Shown here: piece by piece, positions 8,208 to 18,386 of the stretch
Numbering within the stretch: position 1 is the first letter of the stretch
Layout of the letters: every line of letters starts with the position of its first letter
Assembly (NCBI RefSeq): GCF_026012395.1
Contig: NZ_BRZA01000004.1
Span: forward strand, 144,598-208,597
DNA from: Lysinibacillus piscis
GTDB lineage: Bacteria > Bacillota > Bacilli > Bacillales_A > Planococcaceae
DNA: 64,000 bases
Direction: 5' to 3'
Notes under the pieces: generated by a model
Database searches by the model: none
Told to the model about the DNA's origin: nothing
What the model saw: only the letters and a program-made list of their open reading frames with translations
Program-made: the position numbers and the translations under genes

Positions 8208-9166
8208 GACGTTCCCTCCCTTACCAACAATTGGAATGCTCCTTTTCCAACATCCACAGTTTTCTCAATTTGACCATTTTTTATAAAATACAATGTATGG
8301 TCATCATAACCAGCAACGACAATATACGCCTGTAATTGATTCACAACAAACGGATTGGCGCCCACTTCTAAATGCCACTTCACATGACCATCCCAATCTA
8401 CTACATACAATTCATTATGCCCATGACTAACAACGAGTACAGCATCCTTCGTTTTCGTTAATCCAACAGGCATCAGTGGTGTATCGATTTCTCCCACCAG
8501 CGCACCTGTCTCTAACTGATAACGCTTAATGGTCCGATTAGGCTTACTTCCTTCCCCATGCCCACCAATCCATAGCTCGTTTGTTTCTTCAATAATCGCT
8601 ATACCATGAGCAGATTTAGGGATTGTCCATTCCTGTTCAACGCTTAAATCCTTCATAGCTAACACAGATAATGTCGTATCCTTAAAATTAATAACATATA
8701 AGTGGTCTTGAAAAGCTTCCATCGACATTGGGTAATTACCAACTTGTTGTGTAACAAGCTCCTTACCATGTTCATCAAAACTTGTTACCGTATTGGTCAT
8801 ACTGTTTGCAATAAAAAATTGCTTTGTCTTGTCCGCATAGTAAACATTGGTTGTCCCTAGCTTCACTTTTTTGGAATATAGCTTTTGTCCTGTTGATAAT
8901 GTATAAACATCTATTTGATCTAATTGATGTCCAAACAATAATAGCTGATCAGGACCAAGCAATGTTGCTCCTGTATAGGCTTTGTCAAATGACCATGTTT
9001 TCAGGATAGTCCCTTGAGAATCAATAAAATTCAAGGAGGTATCCTGTATATTCAAAGAAGCAATAAAGGTTTGTTCTAATTGAATCGGTTCAAATGCCTG
9101 ATTTTTACAACTAGCTAGTATTGTGATAAGTATGAGGAGAAACAGGAGCAGTATCCATTTTTTCAC
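8204..9166 (-). CDS. YncE-like beta-propeller lipoprotein
   Basis: About 320 residues. A signal peptide with the lipobox ITILASC puts it on the outer face of the membrane. The rest consists of repeated short beta-stretches of the type seen in six- or seven-bladed YncE/YVTN propellers (for example LWIGGHGEGS, VVSHGHNELYVVD, YIVVAGYDDHTLYF). Such proteins often bind peptides, cell wall or ligands, but no enzymatic motif is visible. I prefer GTG 9166, 8 bases after GAGGTG; GTG 9175 or ATG 9172 would sit too close to that site. It is the first gene of the operon with the response regulator, kinase and YtkA-like lipoprotein, a plausible ligand-binding accessory of the sensor. Confidence 0.75.
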   Translation of the reverse strand: MKKWILLLFLLILITILASCKNQAFEPIQLEQTFIASLNIQDTSLNFIDSQGTILKTWSFDKAYTGATLLGPDQLLLFGHQLDQIDVYTLSTGQKLYSKKVKLGTTNVYYADKTKQFFIANSMTNTVTSFDEHGKELVTQQVGNYPMSMEAFQDHLYVINFKDTTLSVLAMKDLSVEQEWTIPKSAHGIAIIEETNELWIGGHGEGSKPNRTIKRYQLETGALVGEIDTPLMPVGLTKTKDAVLVVSHGHNELYVVDWDGHVKWHLEVGANPFVVNQLQAYIVVAGYDDHTLYFIKNGQIEKTVDVGKGAFQLLVREGTS

Positions 9167-9310
9167 TATCATCACCTCTTCCCTTCTACTATACTTGATA
9201 ATTGTGAAATCTGCGTGAAAGTTGATAGGTCATTTTATGACAAATCGTACACCTTTGCTCATCGCTCCTACATATACTATCCAAGATAAGCCTAAGGAGG
9301 AATCAGTCAT

Positions 9311-10393
9311 ATGGTGTCCATTAGTTTATGTATGATTGTTAAAAATGAGGAGGACGTTATCGGAAGATGCCTTGAATCTGTTCAAGCATTCGTTGATGAA
9401 ATCAATATTGTGGATACAGGCTCGACAGATAATACAAAACAGATTGCTCTTCAATTTACAGATAGGGTTTTTGATTTTGAATGGATTCAGCATTTTGCTG
9501 CTGCTCGAAATTATTCCTTTCAGCAAGCTACAAAGGATTATATTCTTTGGCTCGACGCAGATGATGTGTTAGCAGTAGAAGATCAACAGAAATTAAAACA
9601 ATTGAAAGAATCTCTCCCATCTGATATAGATGCTGTTTCTATGAATTATCATTTAAGCTTTGATCAGGAAGGGAAGGTGGATTCACTATTACGACGTTAT
9701 CGTTTAGTACGAAGAGATAAACAATTCCAATGGATTGGTGCTGTACATGAATATTTAGAAGTTAGTGGCAAACTATTTGATAGTGATATTGCCATTAGTC
9801 ACCTTCCACTCCATCACGACCATATGCGCAATATCACTATTTATAAGGAGCTTATTCAATCTGGTCAAACACTTTCTCCTCGTGATACATTTTATTTTGC
9901 GAATGAACTAGTTGATCATGGTCAATTTGAAGAAGCTCTTTTTTATTATGAACAATTTTTAATATCAAAATTAGGTTGGATAGAAGATAATATTCGAGCT
10001 TGCTACAAACTAGCAGACTGTTATGCTCATTTACAAGATACCGATAATTATATTCATTCCATTCTCAGAAGCCTAGAATACGATATTCCTCGTCCAGAAG
10101 CCTGTTGTCGACTTGGCTATCATTTTATGGAACAACATAAAAATCACGAGGCAATTTATTGGTATACACAAGCCCTTTCACTCCAGCAGCCTACTCATGC
10201 TCCTTTTCAAAATAAAGCCTATACTACTTGGTTACCACATTTACAGCTTTGCGTACTTTATGACCGCATCCAACAATATGAGCTTGCCAATACGCATAAT
10301 GAGTTGGCAGGCTCTTTTTTAACACAGGACGCAAGAATTATTCATAATCGAAGTTATTTTAAAACACTTTTACAAAAGGAGAAAAATAGTTAA
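9311..10393 (+). CDS. Family 2 glycosyltransferase with TPR repeats
   Basis: 360-residue cytosolic glycosyltransferase of the GT-A fold. The N-terminal catalytic domain carries CMIVKNEEDVIGRCLES, DTGSTDNT (residues 35-42) and the DxD-type metal site LDADD (81-85). Residues from about 190 to the end hold helical TPR-like repeats (for example FANELVDHGQFEEALFYYEQF), used in this class to hold protein or peptide acceptors. The next gene encodes a Thr-rich collagen-like protein, so O-glycosylation of that protein is a reasonable guess, as the BclA collagen region of Bacillus anthracis is glycosylated. The start follows AAGGAGG by 8 bases. Confidence 0.85.
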   Translation: MVSISLCMIVKNEEDVIGRCLESVQAFVDEINIVDTGSTDNTKQIALQFTDRVFDFEWIQHFAAARNYSFQQATKDYILWLDADDVLAVEDQQKLKQLKESLPSDIDAVSMNYHLSFDQEGKVDSLLRRYRLVRRDKQFQWIGAVHEYLEVSGKLFDSDIAISHLPLHHDHMRNITIYKELIQSGQTLSPRDTFYFANELVDHGQFEEALFYYEQFLISKLGWIEDNIRACYKLADCYAHLQDTDNYIHSILRSLEYDIPRPEACCRLGYHFMEQHKNHEAIYWYTQALSLQQPTHAPFQNKAYTTWLPHLQLCVLYDRIQQYELANTHNELAGSFLTQDARIIHNRSYFKTLLQKEKNS

Positions 10394-10490
10394 GTATACA
10401 AACATATAAGATTTTTGTGAATATAACTGAATTTCCACGGAGTTTTAGTTAGTAGTCTATCTCCTATTGTTTTCTCTGAATAACCTATAG

Positions 10491-11519
<1,029 letters not shown>

Positions 11520-11533
11520 CTCCATTCTATATG

Positions 11534-11578
11534 AAAAGGACGTACACTGACTATCCATCCAGTGTACGTCCTTTTCTT
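11534..11578. terminator. Bidirectional terminator between the collagen gene and hemY
   Basis: 16-bp perfect stem AAAAGGACGTACACTG/CAGTGTACGTCCTTTT (11534-11549 and 11560-11575). It serves the converging collagen-like gene and the hemEHY operon. Confidence 0.9.
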
Positions 11579-13008
11579 CATTTCCCTGTACTTACAAATT
11601 CTTGTATAATTTCTTGAGCAACATTTCTTCCTTGCTCAACACATTCAGGAATCGAAATTCCTTCAAAAGAACTACCTGCTAATTTGACAGTTGGAAAATG
11701 GGTTTGAAGCTCCTGTTTAATGCGTGTGATTTTTTCTTCATGTCCTACCGTATATTGTGGCATTGCATTTTGCCAACGAGAAACGACTGTCATAAGTGGA
11801 ACACCCTCTACACCAATTGCTCGTTCTAAATCAGATAACACAGTTTTTTCAATTTCCAAATCCGATAATGCTACAATGGTTTCGTCGCCTACTCGCCCAA
11901 TATAGCTACGTAATACAATATATTCTTCGGGGACCATATTCGTCCATTTTCGGTTCATCCATGTGCAAGACGTAATAGAAAAATCACTGTTGCGAGAAAC
12001 ATAAAATGATAATGCATCTAATTCAGCCATTTGCTCTTTTTTAAATACCATAGTGACCGTTGCAATGGTAGCAGCCTTCATTGTGCTTAATTCCGTTAGC
12101 AATGCCTGTTTACTAAACATTTTTTCTACCATATGAAATGGTGTTGCAATCACAACCGCATCTGCATGAATCGTAGAAAAATTATTTAATATAACCTGAA
12201 CTGTGCCATCAGGATTGTGCTCAATTTCTTCGACTTTTACACCTTTCATAACTGTCCCTGCTGCCAATGATGCCTCAAGATTTTCCACTAACGTCTCCAA
12301 GCCATTTTGAAACGTTTGAAAAATTCCTTTATTTTCAGCTACGATATGATTATCTAAAAAATTAGTACCTGATTTTTTCATACCAACTAATAAACTACGG
12401 TATTGTTGCTCTAATTGATACAACTCTGGAAAAGTAGATTGCATACTTAATTGCTCAATATCACCTGCAAATGTCCCCGCAAGCAGTGGTTCAACTAAAT
12501 TTTCTACTACTTCTGCACCAAATCTTCTTCTAAAAAATGCCCCTAGTGGTTGGTCTTCACTTTGAGTAGAACGTGGAATAAAAAAATCTCCTGCCGCCCG
12601 TATTTTCCCACTTAACGAAAACAAACCAGACATAATAAATGAAGAAACATGTGGCGTTGCACCTGACATCAAGCTACTTGGAATTGGATAAAGATGGCGA
12701 CCCACCGCCACATAAGTTGGTCCTGTATTACTTGTCACTAGCTCCTGCTCGATAGCTAATTCCTGTGCTAAGGAATGGACAGCTCCATTACGATCAAAAA
12801 AGGATTCTGGTCCACGTTCAATAATCAAACCGTTTTTCCTTAATGTTTGAATTTTTCCGCCAAGACGTAATGACGACTCGACAAGTACGACATCTAATGG
12901 CAATTCTTTTGCTTGTGCTTCTTTTTGCATATAGAACGCAGCTGTAAGGCCTGTAATACCGCCGCCAACAACAACTACCTTTCGTCTTTTCTGAGTCACC
13001 AACATCAT
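11578..13008 (-). CDS. hemY: Coproporphyrinogen III / protoporphyrinogen oxidase
   Basis: About 476 residues. FAD-dependent oxidase of the late haem pathway; in Firmicutes HemY oxidises coproporphyrinogen III to coproporphyrin III. The N-terminal dinucleotide site reads VVVVGGGITGLTAAF, and LVESSLRLGGKIQT follows; the C-terminus has the FAD-contacting stretch LAGSSFEGISIPECVEQG. The start is one of two adjacent ATGs at 13005/13008. It is the last gene of the hemE-hemH-hemY operon, 14 bases downstream of hemH. Length and motifs are normal. Confidence 0.95.
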   Translation of the reverse strand: MMLVTQKRRKVVVVGGGITGLTAAFYMQKEAQAKELPLDVVLVESSLRLGGKIQTLRKNGLIIERGPESFFDRNGAVHSLAQELAIEQELVTSNTGPTYVAVGRHLYPIPSSLMSGATPHVSSFIMSGLFSLSGKIRAAGDFFIPRSTQSEDQPLGAFFRRRFGAEVVENLVEPLLAGTFAGDIEQLSMQSTFPELYQLEQQYRSLLVGMKKSGTNFLDNHIVAENKGIFQTFQNGLETLVENLEASLAAGTVMKGVKVEEIEHNPDGTVQVILNNFSTIHADAVVIATPFHMVEKMFSKQALLTELSTMKAATIATVTMVFKKEQMAELDALSFYVSRNSDFSITSCTWMNRKWTNMVPEEYIVLRSYIGRVGDETIVALSDLEIEKTVLSDLERAIGVEGVPLMTVVSRWQNAMPQYTVGHEEKITRIKQELQTHFPTVKLAGSSFEGISIPECVEQGRNVAQEIIQEFVSTGK

Positions 13009-13022
13009 CACTTTCTACTTGC

Positions 13023-13943
13023 TTAGCTTAGTTTTTTTGTAATTGCCGCTACCATCGCATCGATAAATAATGGATGTGTATTTGGCATTGCAGGACGAGC
13101 ATAGTTTGCACCTAACTCATCACAGACTACTTTACATTCCGTATCATTATCATAAAGTACTTCTAAATGTTCTGTCACAAATCCAACTGGTGTATAAACA
13201 AACGAACGGAAACCTTTTTGCTCATATAGCTCACGTGTTAAGTCCTGCACATCAGGCCCGATCCACGGCTCTGGCGTTTGACCTGCTGATTGCCAACCAA
13301 CCTCAACATTCGGTAATCCTGTCGCCTCTTGAATTAAACGTGCTGTTTCAATAAGTTGCTCCTCATATGGATCGCCTAGTTGTTTAATTTTTTCAGGCAA
13401 TGAATGAGCAGATACAATTAGGCAAGCTGTTGCACGTTCTTCCTCAGACATCGCATTGAAAGCTTCGTTTACACGCATTTGCCAGTATTCAATGAATTTT
13501 GGTTCATCATACCAAGACTCTACAGAAGTAATTGTTACACGTCCGTCTGCCGCCTCTACTGCACGACCATTGTATGATTGAATAGAGAATGTTGAGAAGT
13601 GTGGCGCTAATACAATCGATACGGCTTCTGTAATTCCCTGTGCGACCATTTCTTCCACAGCATCTTCAATAAAAGGATGAATATGCTTTAAACCAATAAA
13701 TAATTTATATTCTACATCATCTTGTACTTCATTTAAACGGGCACATAAACTTTCGGCTTGTGCTTTTGTTGCTGCTGCTAATGGCGATAGTCCACCAATT
13801 GCCTCATAGCGACTACGTAAGTCTGCTAAATGCTCCTCTGATGGTTTACGCCCATGACGGATATGTGTATAATACGGTTCAATATCTTCCTCTTTGTAAG
13901 GTGTACCATACGCCATTACTAATAAACCTTTGATTTTCTTCAT
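13023..13943 (-). CDS. hemH: Coproporphyrin ferrochelatase
   Basis: 306-residue cytosolic enzyme that inserts ferrous iron into coproporphyrin III, making coproheme. Family marks are the N-terminal [19 protein letters not shown], the iron-site histidine in [10 protein letters not shown], the SAHSLPEKI motif and the glutamate in [17 protein letters not shown]. Length matches Gram-positive ferrochelatases. It is the middle gene of hemE-hemH-hemY, 37 bases after hemE. In this pathway the product is decarboxylated by ChdC/HemQ, which is not in the window. Confidence 0.96.
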   Translation of the reverse strand: MKKIKGLLVMAYGTPYKEEDIEPYYTHIRHGRKPSEEHLADLRSRYEAIGGLSPLAAATKAQAESLCARLNEVQDDVEYKLFIGLKHIHPFIEDAVEEMVAQGITEAVSIVLAPHFSTFSIQSYNGRAVEAADGRVTITSVESWYDEPKFIEYWQMRVNEAFNAMSEEERATACLIVSAHSLPEKIKQLGDPYEEQLIETARLIQEATGLPNVEVGWQSAGQTPEPWIGPDVQDLTRELYEQKGFRSFVYTPVGFVTEHLEVLYDNDTECKVVCDELGANYARPAMPNTHPLFIDAMVAAITKKLS

Positions 13944-13980
13944 TCTATTTCACCTCTATAGTAGTTTAAAAATGTTCTAC

Positions 13981-15036
13981 TTATTTTGACACATACGCTT
14001 GAATTTGCTGTGCGCTATACTCATGAATAAGTGCTGTTAAACGTTTCAATACTTCTGGATCTACCTCTGGGAATACGCCATGTCCTAAATTAAAAATATG
14101 ACCTGGCATTTCTAAGCCTTGATCAATAATGTCTTTTGTACGCTTTTCAATTACCGACCAATCGGCAAGCAATAAGGAAGGATCTAAGTTGCCTTGTACA
14201 GCTTTTGTAATACCATTTGCTTTTGCTTCTTTAATCGGTAAACGCCAATCTAGACCAACGACATCAATCGGTAAATCATTCCATTCTTTCGCTAAATGAC
14301 TTGCTCCAACACCAAATTGAATAAGTGGCACATTTTCTTTTTTCAGCTCCGCAAAAATACGCGTCATAACAGGCTTAATGAATACACGGTAATCCTCTAC
14401 ATTTAATGCCCCTACCCATGAATCAAAGATTTGAATTGCTTTAGCTCCTGCTGCAATTTGAGCCGTCACATCAGCAATAATCATATCAGCTAATTTATCC
14501 ATTAAAGCAAACCATGTTTTCGGTTCTGATACCATCAATGATTTTGTTTTATTATAATTTCGTGATGGTCCACCTTCAACCATATAGCTAGCAAGTGTAA
14601 ATGGTGCACCCGCAAAGCCAATTAATGGGACATTCAGCTGCTCTTTTGTCAATAATTGAATCGTTTCTAAAACAAATGGTGTATGCTCTTTCGCATTAAA
14701 TTCGCCTAATTTTTCAACATCTGCAATTGTACGAATCGGATTCGCAATAACTGGACCAACGCCAGCCTTGATTTTCACATCTACACCAATGCCAGGTAGT
14801 GGTGTCACAATATCTTTATATAAAATCGCTGCATCTACTTGATAATTTTCAACTGGTAGACGTGTCACATATGCACATAGTTCAGGTTGTTGTGTAATTT
14901 CTTCCAACGAATATTTTTCTTTAATCGCACGATACTCTGGCTGTGAGCGTCCCGCTTGTCGCATATACCATACAGGTGTGTGCTCAACACTTTCTCCTCT
15001 AGCAGCACGCAACAATGTATCATTAAAAGTTGTCAT
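13981..15036 (-). CDS. hemE: Uroporphyrinogen decarboxylase
   Basis: 351-residue cytosolic enzyme that removes four carboxyl groups from uroporphyrinogen III to give coproporphyrinogen III. The N-terminal signature [16 protein letters not shown] (about residues 22-37) contains the substrate-binding Arg pair, and the second signature [17 protein letters not shown] is also complete. The C-terminal [13 protein letters not shown] is conserved. First gene of the hem operon, divergent from the haem monooxygenase gene; the 218-base gap holds the promoters of both. Confidence 0.97.
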   Translation of the reverse strand: MTTFNDTLLRAARGESVEHTPVWYMRQAGRSQPEYRAIKEKYSLEEITQQPELCAYVTRLPVENYQVDAAILYKDIVTPLPGIGVDVKIKAGVGPVIANPIRTIADVEKLGEFNAKEHTPFVLETIQLLTKEQLNVPLIGFAGAPFTLASYMVEGGPSRNYNKTKSLMVSEPKTWFALMDKLADMIIADVTAQIAAGAKAIQIFDSWVGALNVEDYRVFIKPVMTRIFAELKKENVPLIQFGVGASHLAKEWNDLPIDVVGLDWRLPIKEAKANGITKAVQGNLDPSLLLADWSVIEKRTKDIIDQGLEMPGHIFNLGHGVFPEVDPEVLKRLTALIHEYSAQQIQAYVSK

Positions 15037-15195
15037 AAAAAAATTCCTTCCTCTCTCGCTAGCCCAAAAATTATTTATTTTACATTATTTCTTACCCTAT
15101 AGTATTGATATCCGTTTTCAATAGTAATCGTTTCTTTTAAAATTGTATAGTTTTCCACGATAAATGTCATAAAATTGTTCTTTATCAAGTTTTTT

Positions 15196-15224
15196 TTGAC
15201 AAATTCATCATTCTACATTTTAAT
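15196..15224 (+). promoter_or_regulatory. Sigma-A-type promoter of the haem monooxygenase gene
   Basis: TTGACA (15196-15201), a 17-base spacer and TTTAAT (15219-15224), 31 bases before the start codon. No clear Fur-type palindrome was recognised. Confidence 0.55.
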
Positions 15225-15254
15225 GGGAATAATCACACTAAAGGAGATGATGGC

Positions 15255-15770
15255 ATGTTTATATATTTCGCTTCAGGTACGGGAGATTTTCTAGAACAAT
15301 TGAAAAATAAGTATTCCAATGAACATATGATTTTATTACATGGTGAGGGCAATGCTGTGCTTATACATGAAACGGAAGGAAAATCTGTATTTGCTACACC
15401 ACGTCAATTTGAAGTAATTGATGCTGTCAATGACTTAGAAGAACAAGGCTTTTTTGTGTGTAACAACATTCCTGTGACAGATGAAGGTAGACCTGTCTTT
15501 GAACATCGTTTCCTAAATCGAGCGCGTGCAATTGAAAATGAACCAGGCTTTATCGCTTTTCGATTACTTCGTCCTATTAAAGAGGATACTTATATCGTCA
15601 TGACGCAATGGAATGGACCCCATTCCTTTGAAGCTTGGAAAAATTCACAAGCCTTTAAAAATGCACATGCTGAACGCCAAGAATCAGTCGGAGCCAATCC
15701 ACAAACTATTTTCTCAGCAGCCTCTTATGTGACAACTTACAATGTCGTACAACCAGAGGATACTAAATAA
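15255..15770 (+). CDS. hmoB: Haem-degrading monooxygenase, HmoB-like
   Basis: 171 residues with an antibiotic biosynthesis monooxygenase (ABM) dimeric ferredoxin-like domain in the second half (about 80-160), including FRLLRPIKEDTYIVMTQW and the FEAWKNSQAFKNAH segment that precedes the haem site. HmoB of B. subtilis (YhgC) opens haem and releases iron, and its gene lies next to hemEHY as here. The N-terminal half (about 1-70) is the extra subdomain typical of HmoB rather than the short HmoA/IsdG. GTG/ATG choice is clear: ATG 15255 follows AAAGGAG by 7-8 bases. Cytosolic. Confidence 0.87.
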   Translation: MFIYFASGTGDFLEQLKNKYSNEHMILLHGEGNAVLIHETEGKSVFATPRQFEVIDAVNDLEEQGFFVCNNIPVTDEGRPVFEHRFLNRARAIENEPGFIAFRLLRPIKEDTYIVMTQWNGPHSFEAWKNSQAFKNAHAERQESVGANPQTIFSAASYVTTYNVVQPEDTK

Positions 15771-15787
15771 ATCGTATATCCACATTT

Positions 15788-15837
15788 AAAAGCAAGGTTT
15801 CTGACAATATCCCATTGTCAAATACCTTGCTTTTTAC
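15788..15837. terminator. Bidirectional terminator, hmoB / ecsB
   Basis: Two-part hairpin with outer arms AGCAAGGT/ACCTTGCT and inner TGACAAT/ATTGTCA, with A and T runs on either side. Confidence 0.8.
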
Positions 15838-15841
15838 GTTG

Positions 15842-17026
15842 TTATGGTTTGGACATCTTTGAAGTAATCTCGCTGACAATTAACACAATCAATATCGATA
15901 GATAGAACATTGGCTGTCCCATACTACATACCCCAACAATCACAGCTTGCACAATCATTGTCAATCGTACAATTTGCACAACGGCTATCTTTCTTGCACC
16001 TTCTGGCAATGGATAAAGCATGTCCATACGAAATTCTCCACTTGCCATCAAGGCTTGCTTCAATTGAATCGTTGTCGCAAAACTTAAGGCTCCAGCTACA
16101 ATCCATGTCACAACAGGAATATCCACAAAGGCAGCTATCACTGCGGAAATAGCTGTTAAACGTAACCATAAATAAAAATGATCATCTGTGCGAATAAATG
16201 TCCGAAAAACTAAATATTTTTGGGTATTTTGCTTATGATATGGCACAGATCGATACAGCCAATCTAGCCAACCACGACGACGAATGCTACCACGTAAATG
16301 TGGCACATCTGTAAAATAATTCGCAAAGCGATAAAAACTCATCATTCGATTTTGTTCTAATTTAACAAAATGCTCATACGGTATCGGCTCACCCACACAT
16401 TTTTTACGAAATACAGCACTATATACAACACTAATAACAATCACTACTAATGTGAAGATAAATTGTGTGTGCAGAGCCAAATAAATAACTAAACCAAAAA
16501 TGACCGCTCGAATTAGTCGGTCCATCCATACAGATTGACCACGTTCACTATAACGATAACAAAATTCACCTTGTACACTTAAAAACTTCAACACAATCAT
16601 GATAAAGAATACAAGCCAAATTTCTGTTGACGTAAGCTCTGTTACCGCTTTTAACAATGGAATCCCGACAATGTATACAAGTGCTACAAGCCATACCTGT
16701 GACCAAAATGTCCATGCCAAAGCCTTCTTAAAATATAAAGGCATTTTTGATTCTAATGGCAATAAATAGACTTGATCAGGCTCTCGTAATAACGAAGTCG
16801 GACGACTAAAGGCAAGTAAAATGCCTACCAACGCTGCCATGACGATTTCAGCTGGAAAATCCGTATCGACCACTTTAAGCCATTCACTATATTGATAGCC
16901 CCCTGCACCTATTAAAAAGACAAGGACAATAGCAATATGCCCTGTAAAAACGAACTGCATATATTTTTGCACTTCACTAATATAGTGATGAAAACGAGTG
17001 GACCATACATCACGCAAGTTCTTCAT
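15842..17026 (-). CDS. ecsB: ABC transporter membrane subunit EcsB
   Basis: 394-residue integral membrane protein with about eight to ten hydrophobic segments. It is the permease partner of EcsA, a transporter affecting protein secretion, competence and intramembrane protease (RasP) activity in B. subtilis, perhaps by exporting small peptides. The N-terminal WSTRFHHYISEVQKYMQFVF and the internal RFANYFTDVPHLRGSIRRR segment are typical of EcsB. The start overlaps the end of ecsA by 17 bases, giving tight coupling. Length is slightly below the B. subtilis protein. No EcsC gene follows. Confidence 0.9.
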   Translation of the reverse strand: MKNLRDVWSTRFHHYISEVQKYMQFVFTGHIAIVLVFLIGAGGYQYSEWLKVVDTDFPAEIVMAALVGILLAFSRPTSLLREPDQVYLLPLESKMPLYFKKALAWTFWSQVWLVALVYIVGIPLLKAVTELTSTEIWLVFFIMIVLKFLSVQGEFCYRYSERGQSVWMDRLIRAVIFGLVIYLALHTQFIFTLVVIVISVVYSAVFRKKCVGEPIPYEHFVKLEQNRMMSFYRFANYFTDVPHLRGSIRRRGWLDWLYRSVPYHKQNTQKYLVFRTFIRTDDHFYLWLRLTAISAVIAAFVDIPVVTWIVAGALSFATTIQLKQALMASGEFRMDMLYPLPEGARKIAVVQIVRLTMIVQAVIVGVCSMGQPMFYLSILIVLIVSEITSKMSKP

Positions 17027-17759
17027 GATCCTTCTCCTTTGTCATGGCAATATATAAATCATCTAATGTAGCATGTGGCATATGGAAGGCTTGGCGCAAA
17101 TCATCCATCGTTCCTTGTGCACGTACACGTCCATCATGCAGTAAAATAATACGGTCACAATATTTTTCAGCCGTTGATAAAATATGTGTAGACATTAAAA
17201 TTGAAGAGCCCTCTCGTTTTTTCGCATCCATTTGGTCTAACAACGATTGAATACCGAGTGGGTCCAGCCCTACAAATGGTTCATCGATAATATATAAGCT
17301 TGGATTCACTAAAAAAGCACACATAATCATGACCTTTTGACGCATTCCTTTTGAAAAATGTGATGGAAACCAATTTAATCGCTTTTCCATACGAAATTCT
17401 TTCAATAAAATCTCTGAACGTGCCGCCAATGTTGCCTCATCTAAGCCATAAGCCATCGCCGTTAATTGCAAATGCTCCCGCAATGTTAATTCATCGTAAA
17501 GCACAGGTGTCTCAGGTATATAAGAGAAGGCTGTACGATACTTGTCCATGTTTTCTTTTAATGTCACACCATTGAGACGAATAGCACCCTCTTTTGGTAG
17601 CATTGTCCCAATAATATGTTTAATCGTCGTACTTTTCCCAGCACCATTTAAACCAATTAAGCCAACAAGCTCTCCCTTTTCAATAGTAAAAGACAAATCC
17701 TTTATTACTGGTTTACGTGTATAACCACCTGTCACATGTTGTACTTCTAATATTGACAT
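17010..17759 (-). CDS. ecsA: ABC transporter ATP-binding subunit EcsA
   Basis: 249-residue ATPase: Walker A GLNGAGKSTTIKH (about residues 38-50), Q-loop, signature FSKGMRQKVMI (slightly degenerate at the usual SGGQ), Walker B LYIIDEPF, and switch His in STHILS. The ATG at 17759 follows GAGGAG by about 8 bases; upstream in-frame starts lack a site. It pairs with EcsB and lies divergent from hit, the same order as in B. subtilis. Confidence 0.93.
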   Translation of the reverse strand: MSILEVQHVTGGYTRKPVIKDLSFTIEKGELVGLIGLNGAGKSTTIKHIIGTMLPKEGAIRLNGVTLKENMDKYRTAFSYIPETPVLYDELTLREHLQLTAMAYGLDEATLAARSEILLKEFRMEKRLNWFPSHFSKGMRQKVMIMCAFLVNPSLYIIDEPFVGLDPLGIQSLLDQMDAKKREGSSILMSTHILSTAEKYCDRIILLHDGRVRAQGTMDDLRQAFHMPHATLDDLYIAMTKEKDHEELA

Positions 17760-17863
17760 ATTTTCACTCCTCTTCTTATTTTCTATTTTATCAAAATTTA
17801 GCAAATGATAAAGCATTGAGTATGATAGAATGAGTGTATCATTTTACTAAGGGGGATTTTTTC

Positions 17864-18277
17864 ATGAGCGATTGCCTATTTTGCAAAATTATTGACGGCA
17901 CCATTCCAAGTACAAAAATTTATGAGGATGAGCATGTCTATGCCTTTACGGACATTATGCCTGTCGCAAAAGGTCATACATTATTAATTCCAAAGCAGCA
18001 TTGTCAGGATTTATTTGAAATGCCTGAAGATGTGGCACGTAATTTATATGCGGTAGCGCCAAAAATTGCGAATGCTATTAAAGCTGCTTTCCAGCCCATC
18101 GGTATGAACACGATTAATAATAATGGAGCAGCGGCTGGACAAACTGTTTTTCACTATCACTTACACTTTATTCCTCGCTACGATGAAAAAGAAGGATTAA
18201 ACTTAAATTGGCAAACACAAAAATACACATCTGAACAGCTTATTGAAGTGGCTGATAGTATTAAAGCCAATCTTTAG
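17864..18277 (+). CDS. hit: HIT-family nucleotide hydrolase
   Basis: 137-residue cytosolic protein of the histidine-triad family. It has CLFCKIIDGTIPSTKIYED at the start and the catalytic triad HYHLHFIPR (H-x-H-x-H) near residue 100. Such enzymes cleave nucleoside phosphoramidates or dinucleotides. The ATG at 17864 follows GGGGGAT; the upstream open frame has no site. Divergent from ecsAB, as in B. subtilis. Confidence 0.93.
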   Translation: MSDCLFCKIIDGTIPSTKIYEDEHVYAFTDIMPVAKGHTLLIPKQHCQDLFEMPEDVARNLYAVAPKIANAIKAAFQPIGMNTINNNGAAAGQTVFHYHLHFIPRYDEKEGLNLNWQTQKYTSEQLIEVADSIKANL

Positions 18278-18336
18278 GTTATTGCAATTTAAAAATTTTT
18301 AGCGTACAATCACAAATAAGTTTCGCTAACGGTCAT

Positions 18337-18380
18337 GAGGACACGTTAGGAGGCAAATAGAAGAGCTTAGCTGAGGAGAG
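18337..18380 (+). promoter_or_regulatory. TRAP-like (G/U)AG repeat over the trpP ribosome binding site
   Basis: In the trpP leader GAG/TAG triplets occur at 18337, 18347, 18350, 18358, 18363, 18368, 18373 and 18378 (another GAG overlaps at 18376). The last five are separated by exactly two bases each, the spacing preferred by the tryptophan-activated RNA-binding protein TRAP. The final triplets form the ribosome binding site (GAGGAGAG), so bound TRAP would block translation of the transporter, as described for B. subtilis trpP. The site is read from sequence; presence of mtrB in this organism is not shown. Confidence 0.6.
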
Positions 18381-18386
18381 AGAAAA

